Below the pieces are notes generated by a model. The model made no database searches, was not told the origin of the DNA, and was given only the letters and a program-made list of their open reading frames with translations. A stretch of 64,000 bases of DNA from Dryas octopetala (Eukaryota > Streptophyta > Magnoliopsida > Rosales > Rosaceae). Each line of letters starts with the position of its first letter. Positions within the stretch are counted from its first letter, which is position 1. This document shows, in pieces, positions 38,708 through 50,294 of the stretch. The translations under genes and the position numbers were made by a program. The stretch covers positions 15,597,896 through 15,661,895 of the forward strand of contig OY992837.1 in the NCBI GenBank assembly GCA_963921425.1. The letters run 5' to 3'.

Positions 38708-40110
38708 ATAATGGTGAGCAAAAAAGGACATTATTGGGTAAACAGTACCAGCTTGACCACAATAGTGAACTCTTAACAATATTATACCCAACAGATGTGG
38801 ATTGATTCATCTACACATTTTTTGTCTGTGTCTAGAATTTTTCAACAAATTGCTTCATCTACACATCTGCAGTTGTGAGCCCTATAGTCTTTTTACTTGT
38901 TGATGTCAGGAGTGAATTATCTTCACATGACTGTGAGCATGCATGATACATCATTCTGTAATGTTGGAGAACTATTCTAATGAAACTGCCACATTTTAAA
39001 CTTGTTCTCCATTTGTATGTGGTCTAAATACCAGTTTCATATCAAAGTCAGGCCCAAGAAAAAATAAACTAAGTAAACATATACAAGAGTAAAAAAAAAC
39101 AAAGTAAACATATACAAGAGTGGACCAATACGTTCAAATGGTATAGTACTGTACATTATAATATTTAATTTTGGCAAGGATTGGAAGATAATTCACGTAT
39201 ACTGTATACATGCCATTTATTTTAGATAATTTTCAAGCATGCATTTAGAAAATATTTCTTCGTTTTTGGCTACATTGGAAGGGATGAAACTCTTAACTTA
39301 TCCTTATCTTAACACCTTCTCCACCAGTCCACCTTCCCTCACAATTAGCTTATGTTAATCTCAAGACTTATAAATATTCTTCTCCTTCCTACCAGAATAT
39401 TATCTTCTCAACTGTGCCTAACTTCTTTTATTTTCTTTTTATGGACGGCCTAATTTTCATATCCCTATGCCGCGCGTTGATGAAATTTTTCTTCTATGTT
39501 TTATTGTAGCATAGTGTTGAATTAAAAACAAAAGATTGATGCATTTCATGCATCTTCTATTAATTGGTCCTGCCTCTATTTTTTTAGATATGGCAGAAAA
39601 AAAGCTAGGATGCATAGTCTTATAATGTAGTTTCAGTTAAAGGGTTTGAGTTGATTGCTTGAAGAACGAACTTGTCTTATAGCATGCTTGACATTTTCTT
39701 AAAATGTATATGGGATTCCTATTTGTGTTTCAGCTAGTGACTAGTTACTATTTGCTGAACATCTTGTACAGCTGTTTTACTACTTGAAGAATAAGCCAGT
39801 TGTATTTCTCATAATGAATTATCAGATCACATGGAAACTGTTTGAAATGAAATAAAGGTGTAACCTGGAACTTACCTCAGAAGCAAATTATTTATATCCC
39901 AGAAAGGTTTTCTTGCTGTACTAGCTTTATTTTCTAAACTATCCTTTGTTTTTGAGTATCTAAAACCTCCCTCTTCAACCTCCACTACTTATTCGATCTC
40001 TTTCTTCTAAAATTGTTTTAATGAGTAAATTTTCCCTCTTCCCTGTGTGTTTGGGAATAAAATTAAACAAAAGACCTATATGTAATCTCTTCTTTTTTGC
40101 TTTGTTATAG

Positions 40111-40449
40111 GTGAAAGGATTATGCGAGAAGGCAAAGGAAATCTTAATGGAAGAAAGCAATGCCCAGGTGCATGACAACTTTATTTGTAGGAAGTCTTAA
40201 TTTTCTTTTTGTAATATATCATTTGCTATATAATTTCATATGTAAGGTTAACCACTGTCCAACTATCATTGTATTGTCTCTCTTTTGCAATGCACTTTAA
40301 AAGCCACATCTCGCAAACTTGTAGTGGGAGGCATTAATTTTATTTTACTTGTTCATGCACTACAGCCTGTGAGAAGCCTAATGACAATTTGTGGCGATAT
40401 TCATGGGCAGTTTCATGACCTTGTAGAGCTTTTTTGAATTGGAGGGAAG
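40111..40449 (+). pseudogene. captured PP2A catalytic-subunit exons
   Basis: Two adjacent exons with intact splice signals: 40111-40167 (VKGLCEKAKEILMEESNAQ) and 40366-40449 ([20 protein letters not shown], then ELF, stop, IGGK). This is the N-terminal helix and the GDIHGQ metal-binding motif of a PP2A/PP4/PP6-type Ser/Thr phosphatase. A TGA replaces the Arg or Gln codon before IGGK. The remaining catalytic domain is missing. Confidence 0.88.
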
Positions 40450-40711
40450 GTATCAGTTCTGACTATGACCTTTTTGTATTCAACTCTTATGTTTCAGCTA
40501 AGGGAATCTCTGGTCCCTCAAATGTTTGGCCCTTAACTGATTAGCAAATGTTTGGCTGCTAGTTCATCAATTTTATATCATGTAAATTGCTTATACATGT
40601 TTGATTTGTTCAATATAATTTGAATAATCATTACTTAATCAGTTGTGTTGTAATTTTTTTTCCCAAATACATCTCTTGGCCATACTTTGACTTCTTCAAT
40701 TTGCTTGGTAT

Positions 40712-40804
40712 TCAGTGTTGACATCAGTTCATCAGATCTTCATGGAGGAAATAAGCCTACTCTTACTCTGCAGTCAGCAAGTCATACTGAACATGTCAAT
40801 AGGT
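40712..40804 (+). other. possible further captured exon, unidentified
   Basis: An open block between TATTCAG and AATAG|GTCATG reads VDISSSDLHGGNKPTLTLQS and then ASHTEHVN. Exon-like composition and splice-like borders suggest another captured exon, but I do not recognise the protein. Confidence 0.3.
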
Positions 40805-42320
40805 CATGTTGTCCAAATTCTTCTGTAACTTTTTCTCTTATCTTCTCTTCTTTTCTATGTTTTCTGTAACTTTTTCTCTTCTCTTCTTTTCTTTTCTTTG
40901 GTTCAGGGGTTTCCCCTGCTCCTTTTTTTTTATTGATTCATTCAATTACTAAAAAAAAAAAAAAATTAATTAAACAAAAATGTTGAATTTTTTATTGGTG
41001 TATTCTCTTATGTTAATCCCTTTGTTACTCCATGGTTAATTTCAGTGGGAAAGGAGAAAGACAACACCTACTCACATGACCAGATTGATGAAGTACGCAC
41101 TGAATGGGCGGGCTTTTTGGTGCGCTATATGTAGATCCAATACGTACTCCTCACTTCCCTAAGTCCGCTGGCTGGGTTTAACAAGCATGTTTTGGTAAAT
41201 ATTTTGTATAGTTAACTGGCTAGGCTGTGTAGACATGCAATATTATGATGGGAGCAGTTCATTGACTAGCTAATCTTGCAAAGTCAGATATTTTGGTATG
41301 TATATGGCTGACTTTACACGATTACTTAGGTTAGACCATGCCATCCCTAGCTTTATAGTTTTTGTAATCAACAAGTACTTTTTGTAGTTATCAAGTTACT
41401 TATAATTTTTTGGGCTGTACATTAATTGGCAAGGAATGTGTGAATGGGTTTGTTATCATGATCGACTTTGTAAACTCTAATTCCAATTTAATGAATTCAT
41501 GGATCTTTTTGAGTTACCAATATTTGTGGATTACTTTGGATGCAACAAGCAGGGATTTAGTGGGATTTAATTCCAATTGGATATGCAAGCAGGGAATTAA
41601 TGGGGATTCAATTGGATGTAAGCAAGGATATTAAAATGTGAATCAAACAAACAACAGTTTTAAATTTAAAAAAATTATGTTAATTAATAATAGACAACGG
41701 TTTTAGTTAAATAACCATTGTATAAAACACCTACTAACAACAGTTAAAACGATTAACCAAAAAATTGATGTGTATCATCTATCTATACAACATTTTTGAA
41801 AAAAAAATTACTTGTCAAACACATAACTTAACATCATATATAGTTAAAAAAAGTTGTGGAAAACATGATTACCCAACGGTTTTAAGATATAAAATGATAT
41901 GTATAAGTAATTAAAATAACATGTTTTTAGTAAAAACTGTTGTTGAGTTTCTTATGTACAAACATCATGCCGGTTTTATACTTAATTATGCAACGGTGTT
42001 TCTTAAAACGGATGTTTAATAATACTTCGGACAACATTTATATCATATAAGTATTGTCTAATCATTACTAATACAATTGTTTTGTATCTGTAAACGTTGT
42101 GTATTGGGTTTCAACACAACTGTTTAAGATGAATATTGGGCATTTTGGTGGATACTAGACAACAGTTTTAAATTATAAATGTTGTATTAATCCATTTAGA
42201 CAACGGGTTTTTACCGTTGTCTAAATATACTATAGTCGTCACTCGCCTAGACGACGGAATTTTGGGTAAATAGACAACGGTTTTTCACCGTTGTCTATTT
42301 ATATTATTGTAGTAGTGGAA

Positions 42321-44615
42321 GCCTAACTTTAAAGAAAGAAGAACAACCAAGAGAGATGTGAAATGTTACACTTGTGGTGGAATATGTCACAAAGCGATTG
42401 AATGTGCAAATAATAGAAAGAATTATTCTTCAAGTAAGAATAAAGTCATGAAGATCACTTAGAGTGATAGTGAGAGGGATGACTCAAATGATTGTGAGTC
42501 TTCATCCGACATTGAGGGTGATGAAGTTGCATTTGTTGCATCAATCAAGGAGATTGAATAAGTTAATGGTGGGTCTGACTCAGAATTTACTCTAGATGAT
42601 GAGTCTTACACTGCACTCTATGATAAGTATAACTTACTTTTCACCGAAACACTTAGCATAAAAGAAGAAAATCAGAAACTTAAGAATGCCAAATTGAAAT
42701 TGAGTGAGAAGATTGAGTCATTAGAGAGTGAATTAGAAAGTATGGCTATCTTGAAACAAAATCTAGAAAGTCAAGTCAAAGTGCTCAAGGAGAGCAATCT
42801 ACTTTAAATCTTCGAATAAGAAACTTAAAACAGAAGTGAATGATGCAAATGAGAGCATTGTTGAACTCACCATTGGGGCTGAAAAAGTTGATAGGATGCT
42901 TAAGATAGGGAAATATCATGGGGACAAGACCGGTTTGGGTTTTAATGAAAATAGTCCTAGTATATCTAACACAAAGATCATTTTTGTAAAGTCAAAATCT
43001 GATCATGGTGTCAAAAAGGGTCTAGATTTCATTGACATTGGTCAAAATGCATCTCATTCTAAGTCAAGTCAAGCTACACCAAGTGTCACACAAATTGATT
43101 GCTCTACTTCACATAGAAAAACAATGTTTGTCATCATTGTAATGTCGAGGGTCATATTAGACCAAATTGCAACAAACTTAAAGAAAATAAATCAAATGAA
43201 GCAATTAGAAGTATTTCTCTTCAAGAGCAAGTGAACAATCTACTCAAAGAGGTAACCAAAATTGTCTTACTTGTCACCCAACTTTCCAAAAATAAGTCAA
43301 CTCCACATCAAAGATGGGTTGTGAAGAGCTCCACTAAATGTCTAGTAACCTTGACCGCATTTTCAGCCACTAAGAAGAATAGTTGGTACCTAGATAATAG
43401 GTGTTCCAAACATACGACGAGAGATAAAGAGGTCTTTACCTTACTTGCTCCTTATGATGGTGGTACTGTGACTTTTGGAGGAGGAGAGAAATCCTATGTG
43501 AGTGGAAAATAGGTTGTACACATTCCCGGTATACCCGAATTGAAAAATGTAAGGCTTGTACGTTGATGGGTTGAATTTTAATTTACGTAGTATTAGTCAA
43601 CTATGTGATGAATAAGGTGGTGAAGTGTGTATGTCCAAGAGTGGATGTAAAATTGTTGATTCCCAAGGAAAAGGAAGGGAGATCTTGAATGCCCCTAGGT
43701 TTAGGGATGATTGCTATGTAATTGATGGCAATGTTGAAAAATTTGAGAATACTTGCAATAGAGCTATTGATGACACTAGCTCTCTTTGGTATTAAAGACT
43801 TGTACACATTAATGTTCATGAACTTTACAAGTTGTCTAAGCATGAGGTTGTTAGAGGTCTACCAAAGATTGGAAAACCCGAAACTTTTATTTGTGGTTCA
43901 TGTCAAATGGGAAAACAAACCAAAGAACCACACAAAAGGGTCAAAGACATAGGCACCTCTAGGACACTTGAACTAGTTCACTTGGATTTGGTTGGTCCTG
44001 TCCAAACTCTGTCAATAGGTGGAAAGAAATACATTTTGGTCATGGTAGATGATTTTTCTAGGTACACTTGGGTGTCTTTTCTTAAAGACAAATCAAAGAC
44101 TTTCTATCATTTTATCAAGATTGTAAAACTGCTGAAAAGTGAAGGTATGATAAGTCTGTCAACCATGTCCAGAATTGATCAAACCATGAAACTGAGTTTG
44201 AAAACTCTCAATTCGATGAGTTTTGTTGTCAAATAGGTATTAAACATGAATACTCAACTCCTATAACACCTCAACAAAATGGACTTGTTGAGAGAAAGAA
44301 TAGGGTTTTAATTGAGATGGCAAGAGTGATATTGAATAGAAAAAATCTTGCTAAACATTTCTGCGCTGAGGCTATCAACACAGTATGTTACATCATAAAT
44401 AGAGTCTAACTTAGGCCGGAAACCAAAAAGACTCCCTACGAACTGTGGAAGAGTAGGAAACCCAAGGGTACACACTTTAGAGTGTTTGAGAGTGCATGTT
44501 ACATCCTTAGGGATAGAGAACATTTGAGGAAATTTGATTCTAAAAGTGATGAAGGTCTTTTTTAGGCAACTCATCAAACAGTAGAGCTTTCAGAGTGTTC
44601 AATTTGCGAACAATG
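42321..44615 (+). pseudogene. copia gag end, protease and integrase, decayed
   Basis: Order: zinc knuckle CYTCGGICHKAIEC at about 42364-42408; an acidic, coiled-coil segment (42600-42800); a second Cys/His remnant (CHHCNVEGHIRPNC, about 43130-43175, in a shifted frame); and a protease block SWYLDNRCSKHTT at about 43381-43420, in which the catalytic DSG of the family reads DNR. Then come the pre-integrase segment (LVHINVHELYKLSKHEVVRG) and an integrase core from LVHLDLVGP through DDFSRYTWVSFLKDKS to QQNGLVERKNRVLIEMARV. Frameshifts and stops occur throughout. Host pol sequence ends in FRVFNLRT at about 44615, where the inverted fragment begins. Confidence 0.85.
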
Positions 44616-46416
44616 GAGGAGAGTTGCAAGACCCTGAAACTCGATCTCTTTCCATCTAGACACACCTAAAAAACAAACAACACTTTAGGATCTCTCTATT
44701 TGCTTTTAGAGTAGCGCTCTGATACCAATTGAAAGTTTGTATTAGGTGATTTATCTACTTAATAAACTTGATTAAATCCACTGTCAGTAATCGGACCCCA
44801 ATTTTTGTTTTATATGATCATTCAGGAACTAATCAAGCAGACACAACTTTGACGATACAGTAGCTAAAATCTGAAGACAGATTGACTTGTAAAACCAAAA
44901 CAACTTTTGTAAATATCACAAATCAAAACACACCAAAGAATTTAGTGACAACCTATGCACTCAAATGATCCATCAACGTAGGCATCCCAGTGCTATCAAC
45001 AACTAAAGTGGTGTGTGAGCAGATTTATCAAACTTACATTTAGCATTCAAAAGTTTAAGTTAACATGCTAAAGTGAAGTGTGTGATTTTGTGATGTAATT
45101 TCTAGATTAATAATTGGCAACACAATGGAAATAAACAACAAACAAGGTACAAGATTGTTTATCCAGAAAACCACTAGCGGTTAAAAACTGGGGGTCTTTT
45201 CCAGCTGACCAAGCAATCCAATATCAAGGATTTCAATACAAGCAATCACACAACAAGCTCAATCACTCTAGTCCTAATACTAAGTGGCAGATCCTTACCA
45301 TTGTGCATCATTGTGCAAACATCTTGAAGCCAGCAATCAATTATTCATGTCGTTGGCAGCTCTTCCTTGAACTCTTCAACGCACGGCACCGATCGCACCC
45401 AAGCAAGTGGATTCCAATGATAATGTATTGAAATTATATACAAATTTGGATTCTATAAAAATCAGCCTTCTCAAGCAAACGACATGAAAAGGCTAATGGA
45501 GAATCCTTAATCTAAAAAATCTAAATGAATGTGTTTTTGAATATGTGAAAAGATTTAGAACAACACTCAAACACATTCAGATTTTAGAGGGTGAAAAACA
45601 AGTTAAGAAAATCATTTTAGATTGAGAAAATCAAGAACATTTTCTTACTTGAAAAAGGATGAGCACTCACACAAATTACCCAAGCTGAAACGCAGCAAGA
45701 ATACCCACAGAAAATTATGCTTATCAACCTACACGAAAAAAGCCTGAATCGATATACCATATACACAGTACAACACACACACACGCATCACCATATCTGC
45801 CCGAGCCACGTGGAAGCCAATCAATGGCTGTCCACAAGAGACAAATAAATGACATATTTCTTTTGTCCTAGAGAGATATCCTAGTACTGCTAAGGATAGG
45901 AATGAGGAGCTGTAAAATCAGATATTGCTTTATTTTGTAAAATTCAGAAATGGGGAAGATGATAAATAGTGTTGAGGTGTGAGAGTGAGTGGCGTGAAAG
46001 TGATGAGAGGAAGATCTGATTTGATTGATTCAGTGAAGGAACCAAATCATGTGCTGTGCACATGCATGTTTAGAGAAACAGAAAATAGGCTTTAAATAAA
46101 GTGGGCTTTAAGAAGCAAAATCCGAAATGGCCCCACTGAAGTGACTGTCATTTAAGTGTTAACCACTGTACGTGAAGAACATTGTTCTTATGTTCAGTGA
46201 AGGACTAGTCAAATAGGCAAAAAGCTGTTATTTTCATGAAATGCATGAAGTGCAGTATGCCTTGGGTCTCTGTGCATTGCTACTTCATTCTTGACTTCTT
46301 CAATACAACTGATCTTGTCCTTAATTCTAGCCTAGAGCTTGTGAGTGATTAATTAAAAATAAATACAATGATTTTGACAAGGAAAAAACCAATATACCAA
46401 ATCCTAGAAACTAACA
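44616..46416 (-). mobile_element. inverted LTR plus 5' gag fragment of the same copia family
   Basis: On the minus strand an LTR runs from TGTTAGTTTCTAGG at 46416 to CTTTCA at 44730. The primer site and the first gag codons (MERDRVSGSCNSPP) follow, cut at about 44616. It is a second copy of the family in opposite orientation. It lacks a target duplication against its host and replaces the host reverse-transcriptase region, so insertion was coupled to deletion or rearrangement. Confidence 0.88.
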
Positions 46417-46419
46417 GAT

Positions 46420-47240
46420 ATTTATCTCTCAATCTAAGTATGCTAGAAACTTGGTCAAAAAGTTTGGGTTTGAGTCTTCCAAAGTGGCTAATACTCCAAT
46501 GAGTAAAAGCTCCAAACTTCATAGGGATTCAAGTGGTAAGCAAGTGGACCAAACCTTGTATAGGAGCATGATATGAAGTCTCCTCTACCTCACGGCTAGT
46601 AGACCGTACATAGCGTTTACGGTAGGAGTATGTGCTAGATTCCAAAGTGATCCCAAAAATTCTCATTTGTTTGCAACAAAGAGGATATTCAAATATATAA
46701 GTGAGACTCTTGACTATAGTTTGTGGTATACCCATGATACCAACACTAAATTGGTTGAGTTTAGTGACTCAGATTGGGCTGGGTGTAGTGATGATTTGAA
46801 GAGCACCTTGGGTAGTCGGGTGGTGCTTTTTATGTTGGAAATAACTTGGTGTATTAGCACAGTAAGAAGCAAAATTCTGTCGCTTTTTCGACTACTGAAG
46901 CTGAATACATAACAGCAGGGAGTTTTTATACACAACTCATTTGGATGAGACAAATGTTAGCCGATTATGGAATTGATGAGAAAACATTTCTCATCTATTG
47001 TGATAACATGAGTGTTATAGACATCTCCAAGAACCCGGTCCAACACACTAGAACCAAGCATATTGACATAAGACATCATTTCATTTGAGATCTTGTGAAG
47101 AGTGGAACTCTTATTTTGACTTTTGTTCCTTCTGAAAAGCAACTTGTAGACATCTTTACCAAAGCTTTAGAGAATCCAAAGCACATTAGTCTTCGGAAGT
47201 CAATTGACATTTATACAAATGAGGGATCCCTTGTAATTAA
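46420..47240 (+). pseudogene. copia RT end and RNase H
   Basis: Resumes as SLSQSKYARNLVKKFGFESS and KVANTPMSKSSKLHRD, then RIFKYISETLDYSLWY, SDSDWAGCSDDLKSTLG, FSTTEAEYITAGSFYTQLIW and IYCDNMSVIDISKNPVQHTR. These are the copia RNase H blocks with the D, E and D catalytic acids visible. It ends SEKQLVDIFTKALE. Stops and frameshifts are present (for example at about 46574 and 47088). Confidence 0.85.
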
Positions 47241-48693
47241 ATGTGCTTCAATGTCTAATTTTTATTTATTTATTTGGTTTAGGTAGATTTAGTTTGTTTT
47301 TAAAATACCGTTTTGAAATGTCTTAATATTACATGTCACACTATCTTTGATATTCAGAAAGGTTCTTGCATAACATTTGTCATGTTAATAAGCATAATTC
47401 CTTTCTTCTTGTCAAATGTTAGCTTTGAGGTCTTTTTTTATTTAACACTTTGACATGGTCAATCAAACTTGTTAAATACTTTTCAAAGACAATTTGTTTG
47501 AGGATGCAATTTAGCTTCTCAACATAATTCCGCATTTGTGACTCATCTTAAGCTAAATTTTCCTAATTTGAACAAATGTGCACCATACAAAAAAAAAAAA
47601 AAAAGTGTGACCAAAGAAGTCACAACCCTAGGGAGTGATAAGGTGTTTTTATGGTGTTCTAGGATAAAGAGTCGCAAAATTGGACCATTGTCATGAATTG
47701 AAAAAGCTTTGTTTTTAAGATTTTTTCACAAATTAGAAGTTTTCTTAAGTAGTCAAATTCTAATCTCTTTTTGTGGATGAAAATTATCTAACTTTTTGGT
47801 TTTCTTTGACATTGTTTTACTCTTAGAACAAGACTTGATTGCTAGCAATGACCTCCCTATATCCCAAATGTGCTTATTTGCTGGCAACAAACTTGCAATT
47901 TTCATTTTCCATATCTCCTAGAGTGTGAACGTTAATGATTAATCCTTTTCAAACTTTCTTGTCAAATTTTTTTCAAAGTTCCTGAGGCACATCTAACTCA
48001 TAGGATTTTTTTTTGTGTCATTGCTTTCATTTCTTCCAAGGATTCTCTACCTTTTTGTGTCAAACCATATGGCTAATTTATATTCCAGATTTTTTTAGGC
48101 CACTCACACAAATTTTGTCTATTTTGACTGGTTTAGCATCCGTCAAATACAGTTGTTTTACAAGGACCATTCAGTTTTATTTTGGGGTTACTATTCATTA
48201 AAGGGCATTTCAGCCTTTTCTACATGCCTATATTCTTCTCTAGCTAACCATCATATTACATGTTTATATTCTGCAAGCCCATTATCTCGATGCTACAGCT
48301 GCTGCAGATTATCAGTCTTAGGGGAGTTCATATTTCGGGGGAGTTAGAATTTAAGGGGAGTTAGTCCTTTCGAGGGAGTTAGTCTTTAGGGGGAGTTACT
48401 ATTTCATAGAAAAATTTATGGCATTTCCTTCAGTCCTCTTTGAGCATGAAGTCTTTAATTTTTTCTTGCATATTTTTCTAACTCTATGTATTATTGCACT
48501 TCACTTTTATCTCTTTTGTACCCTTTTGTCTTTCCATGACAAAAAGGGGGAGAATATATTGTTTAAATTGCATTGGTTGTTGTGCTAGTGTTTCTTATTG
48601 TAGGTACACCTTTTGGAAACTTATACCAAAGTGCTGGGTTGAGTGTTGAACACCTTGTGAGGTGAATGAGTTTTTATTTTGTCAAGGAAAGTC
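47241..48693 (+). other. copia 3' untranslated region with GGGGAGTTA repeats
   Basis: No coding similarity. At 48318-48400 the unit GGGGAGTTA/GGGGGAGTTAG recurs five times with short spacers, resembling iterated polypurine tracts. Confidence 0.65.
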
Positions 48694-48705
48694 AAAGGGG
48701 GAGAT
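48694..48705 (+). other. polypurine tract of the copia element
   Basis: AAAGGGGGAGAT lies immediately before the 3' LTR, the expected plus-strand primer. Confidence 0.85.
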
Positions 48706-50289
48706 TGTTAGTTTCTAGGATTCTGAATTGTTTTTTTTTTTTTATCAAGATCATTGTATTTATTTTTTTAATTATTCACTCACAAGCTCTAGGGTAGAAT
48801 TAAGGTTAAGATCACTTGTGTTTAAGAAATCAAGAATGAAGTTGCAATGCAAAAGATTCTAAGGTATAATGCACTTCATGCATTTCACGAAAAACAGTTT
48901 TGTGTCTATTTAACTTGTCACTCACTGATCATAAGAACAATTTTCTTCACACGTGTACTGCACTTGCAGTTTTTATCACTTGAATATTTGTTGATAGTTC
49001 AGCAGCCCATTTCGTGACTTGACTCCTAACGCCCATTTCTCTTTCTTTAAACAAGCATGTGCACTGCACATGATCTGGTTGTTCACTCACACACTCACAT
49101 CACTATTCATCTTCTTCCTCTTTTATGAATTTTGAAAATGAGGATATTATTGAATTTACAGCTCTACATCCTTATCTTCAGCTATACTAGGATTCTTTTC
49201 TATGACAAAAAGAATATGCCTTCATTTGTCTCTTGTGGACAGCCACTACTCAGCTTCCACGTGGCACGGGCAGACAATCGGCGTGTGCGTTGTGAGTATT
49301 TTGGTGTCCTTGGTCTGGGTCTTCTTGGTGGGACATGAATTTCATTTGAGCATGCTTGTTGCATGAGTGTTTGGTGTTTTTGAGTGTGTGCTCATCTTTT
49401 CAAGTAATAAAATGTTTTTGATTTTCACAAACTAAATGATTTATTTACCTTGTTTTCCACCCTCTAAAATCTGAATGTGTTTGAGTGTGTTCTAAAGCTT
49501 TTCACAAATTCATAAACACTATCATTTAGATTTAGGATTCTCCATGAGCCTTTTCATGTCTCTTGCTTGAGAATGTTGATTTTTAAAGAATCTAAATCTG
49601 CATATCATGTTCATACATTGAAGAATCTGATGTGCTTGGTATGAATCGGTGCCATGGGTTGATGAGCTTGGAGTTTAAGCTGTCTTCTTCATGATTGACT
49701 GATTGCCTTGCTTTTGGGAGTTGCACAAGGGGTAAAAAGCTGCCACTTAGTTTAGGACTTAGTGATTTGTGTGATGTATGCTCCCTTTGTATTGAACCTC
49801 CTATATAGTGGATTGCCCGGTCAGCTGAAAAGACCCCTAGTTTTTACCCTTTGTGGTTTTTCTGGATGAACATCTTATGTGCCTTTGTCTCCATTTTGTG
49901 TTGTTATGTTTACTGACTCACTCAACTTTTAAACACAAATCTGCATTGAATTTATATGTTTGATATTGCTATATATCATATAGAACTGTTTAGCTAATCA
50001 CACACCACTGTAGTTGTGGATAACACTGGGATGCTTACTGTGATGGGTCCTCTGAGTGTATAGGTTGTCACTTGATCCTTTGGTGTGTTTGATTTGTGTT
50101 GCTTACAAAAGTTATATTTTGATTTACAAGTGTGAATCTATGTCTTCAGATTTTTGTTACTGTGTCGTCAAAGTTTTGTCTATTTGATTAGTCCCTGAGT
50201 CATCACATAAACAAAAATTGGGGTTCGATTACTAACTGTGGTTTTAATCAAATTAATTAGGTAGCTAAATTACCTAATACAAACTTTCA
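48706..50289 (+). repeat. 3' LTR of the copia element
   Basis: 1584 bases, TG...CA, colinear with the 5' LTR apart from about 210 extra bases at 49170-49405. Confidence 0.92.
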
Positions 50290-50294
50290 ATTTT

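Larger units (their letters stand above)
34759..42317. mobile_element. Pack-CACTA transposon carrying three captured host-gene fragments
   Basis: The ends are perfect inverted repeats of about 25 bases (CACTACTACAATAATATAAA on the left, its complement on the right). They are flanked by the 3-base duplication GAA at 34756-34758 and 42318-42320. Subterminal regions (34785-34950 and 41650-42300) are full of ACAACGGTT/AACCGTTGT repeats in both orientations. No transposase was found in the 7559 bases. The interior holds spliced-gene fragments of a Rab GTPase, a purple acid phosphatase and a PP2A catalytic subunit, all on the plus strand. Confidence 0.92.
32433..50289 (+). mobile_element. Ty1/copia LTR retrotransposon, 17.9 kb with nested insertions
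   Basis: Two matching LTRs start TGTTAGTTTxTAGGATTC and end ACAAACTTTCA. The 5-base sequence ATTTT flanks both sides (32428-32432 and 50290-50294). PBS, gag, protease, integrase, RNase H and a polypurine tract are in copia order. Subtracting the CACTA element and the inverted fragment leaves about 8.5 kb. Reverse transcriptase is missing and many stops are present, so it is dead. Confidence 0.92.

Noticed and set aside
36937-40449. Working purple acid phosphatase or PP2A genes
   Set aside because: The catalytic core exons are missing, a stop lies inside the PP2A block, and both lie within CACTA terminal repeats.
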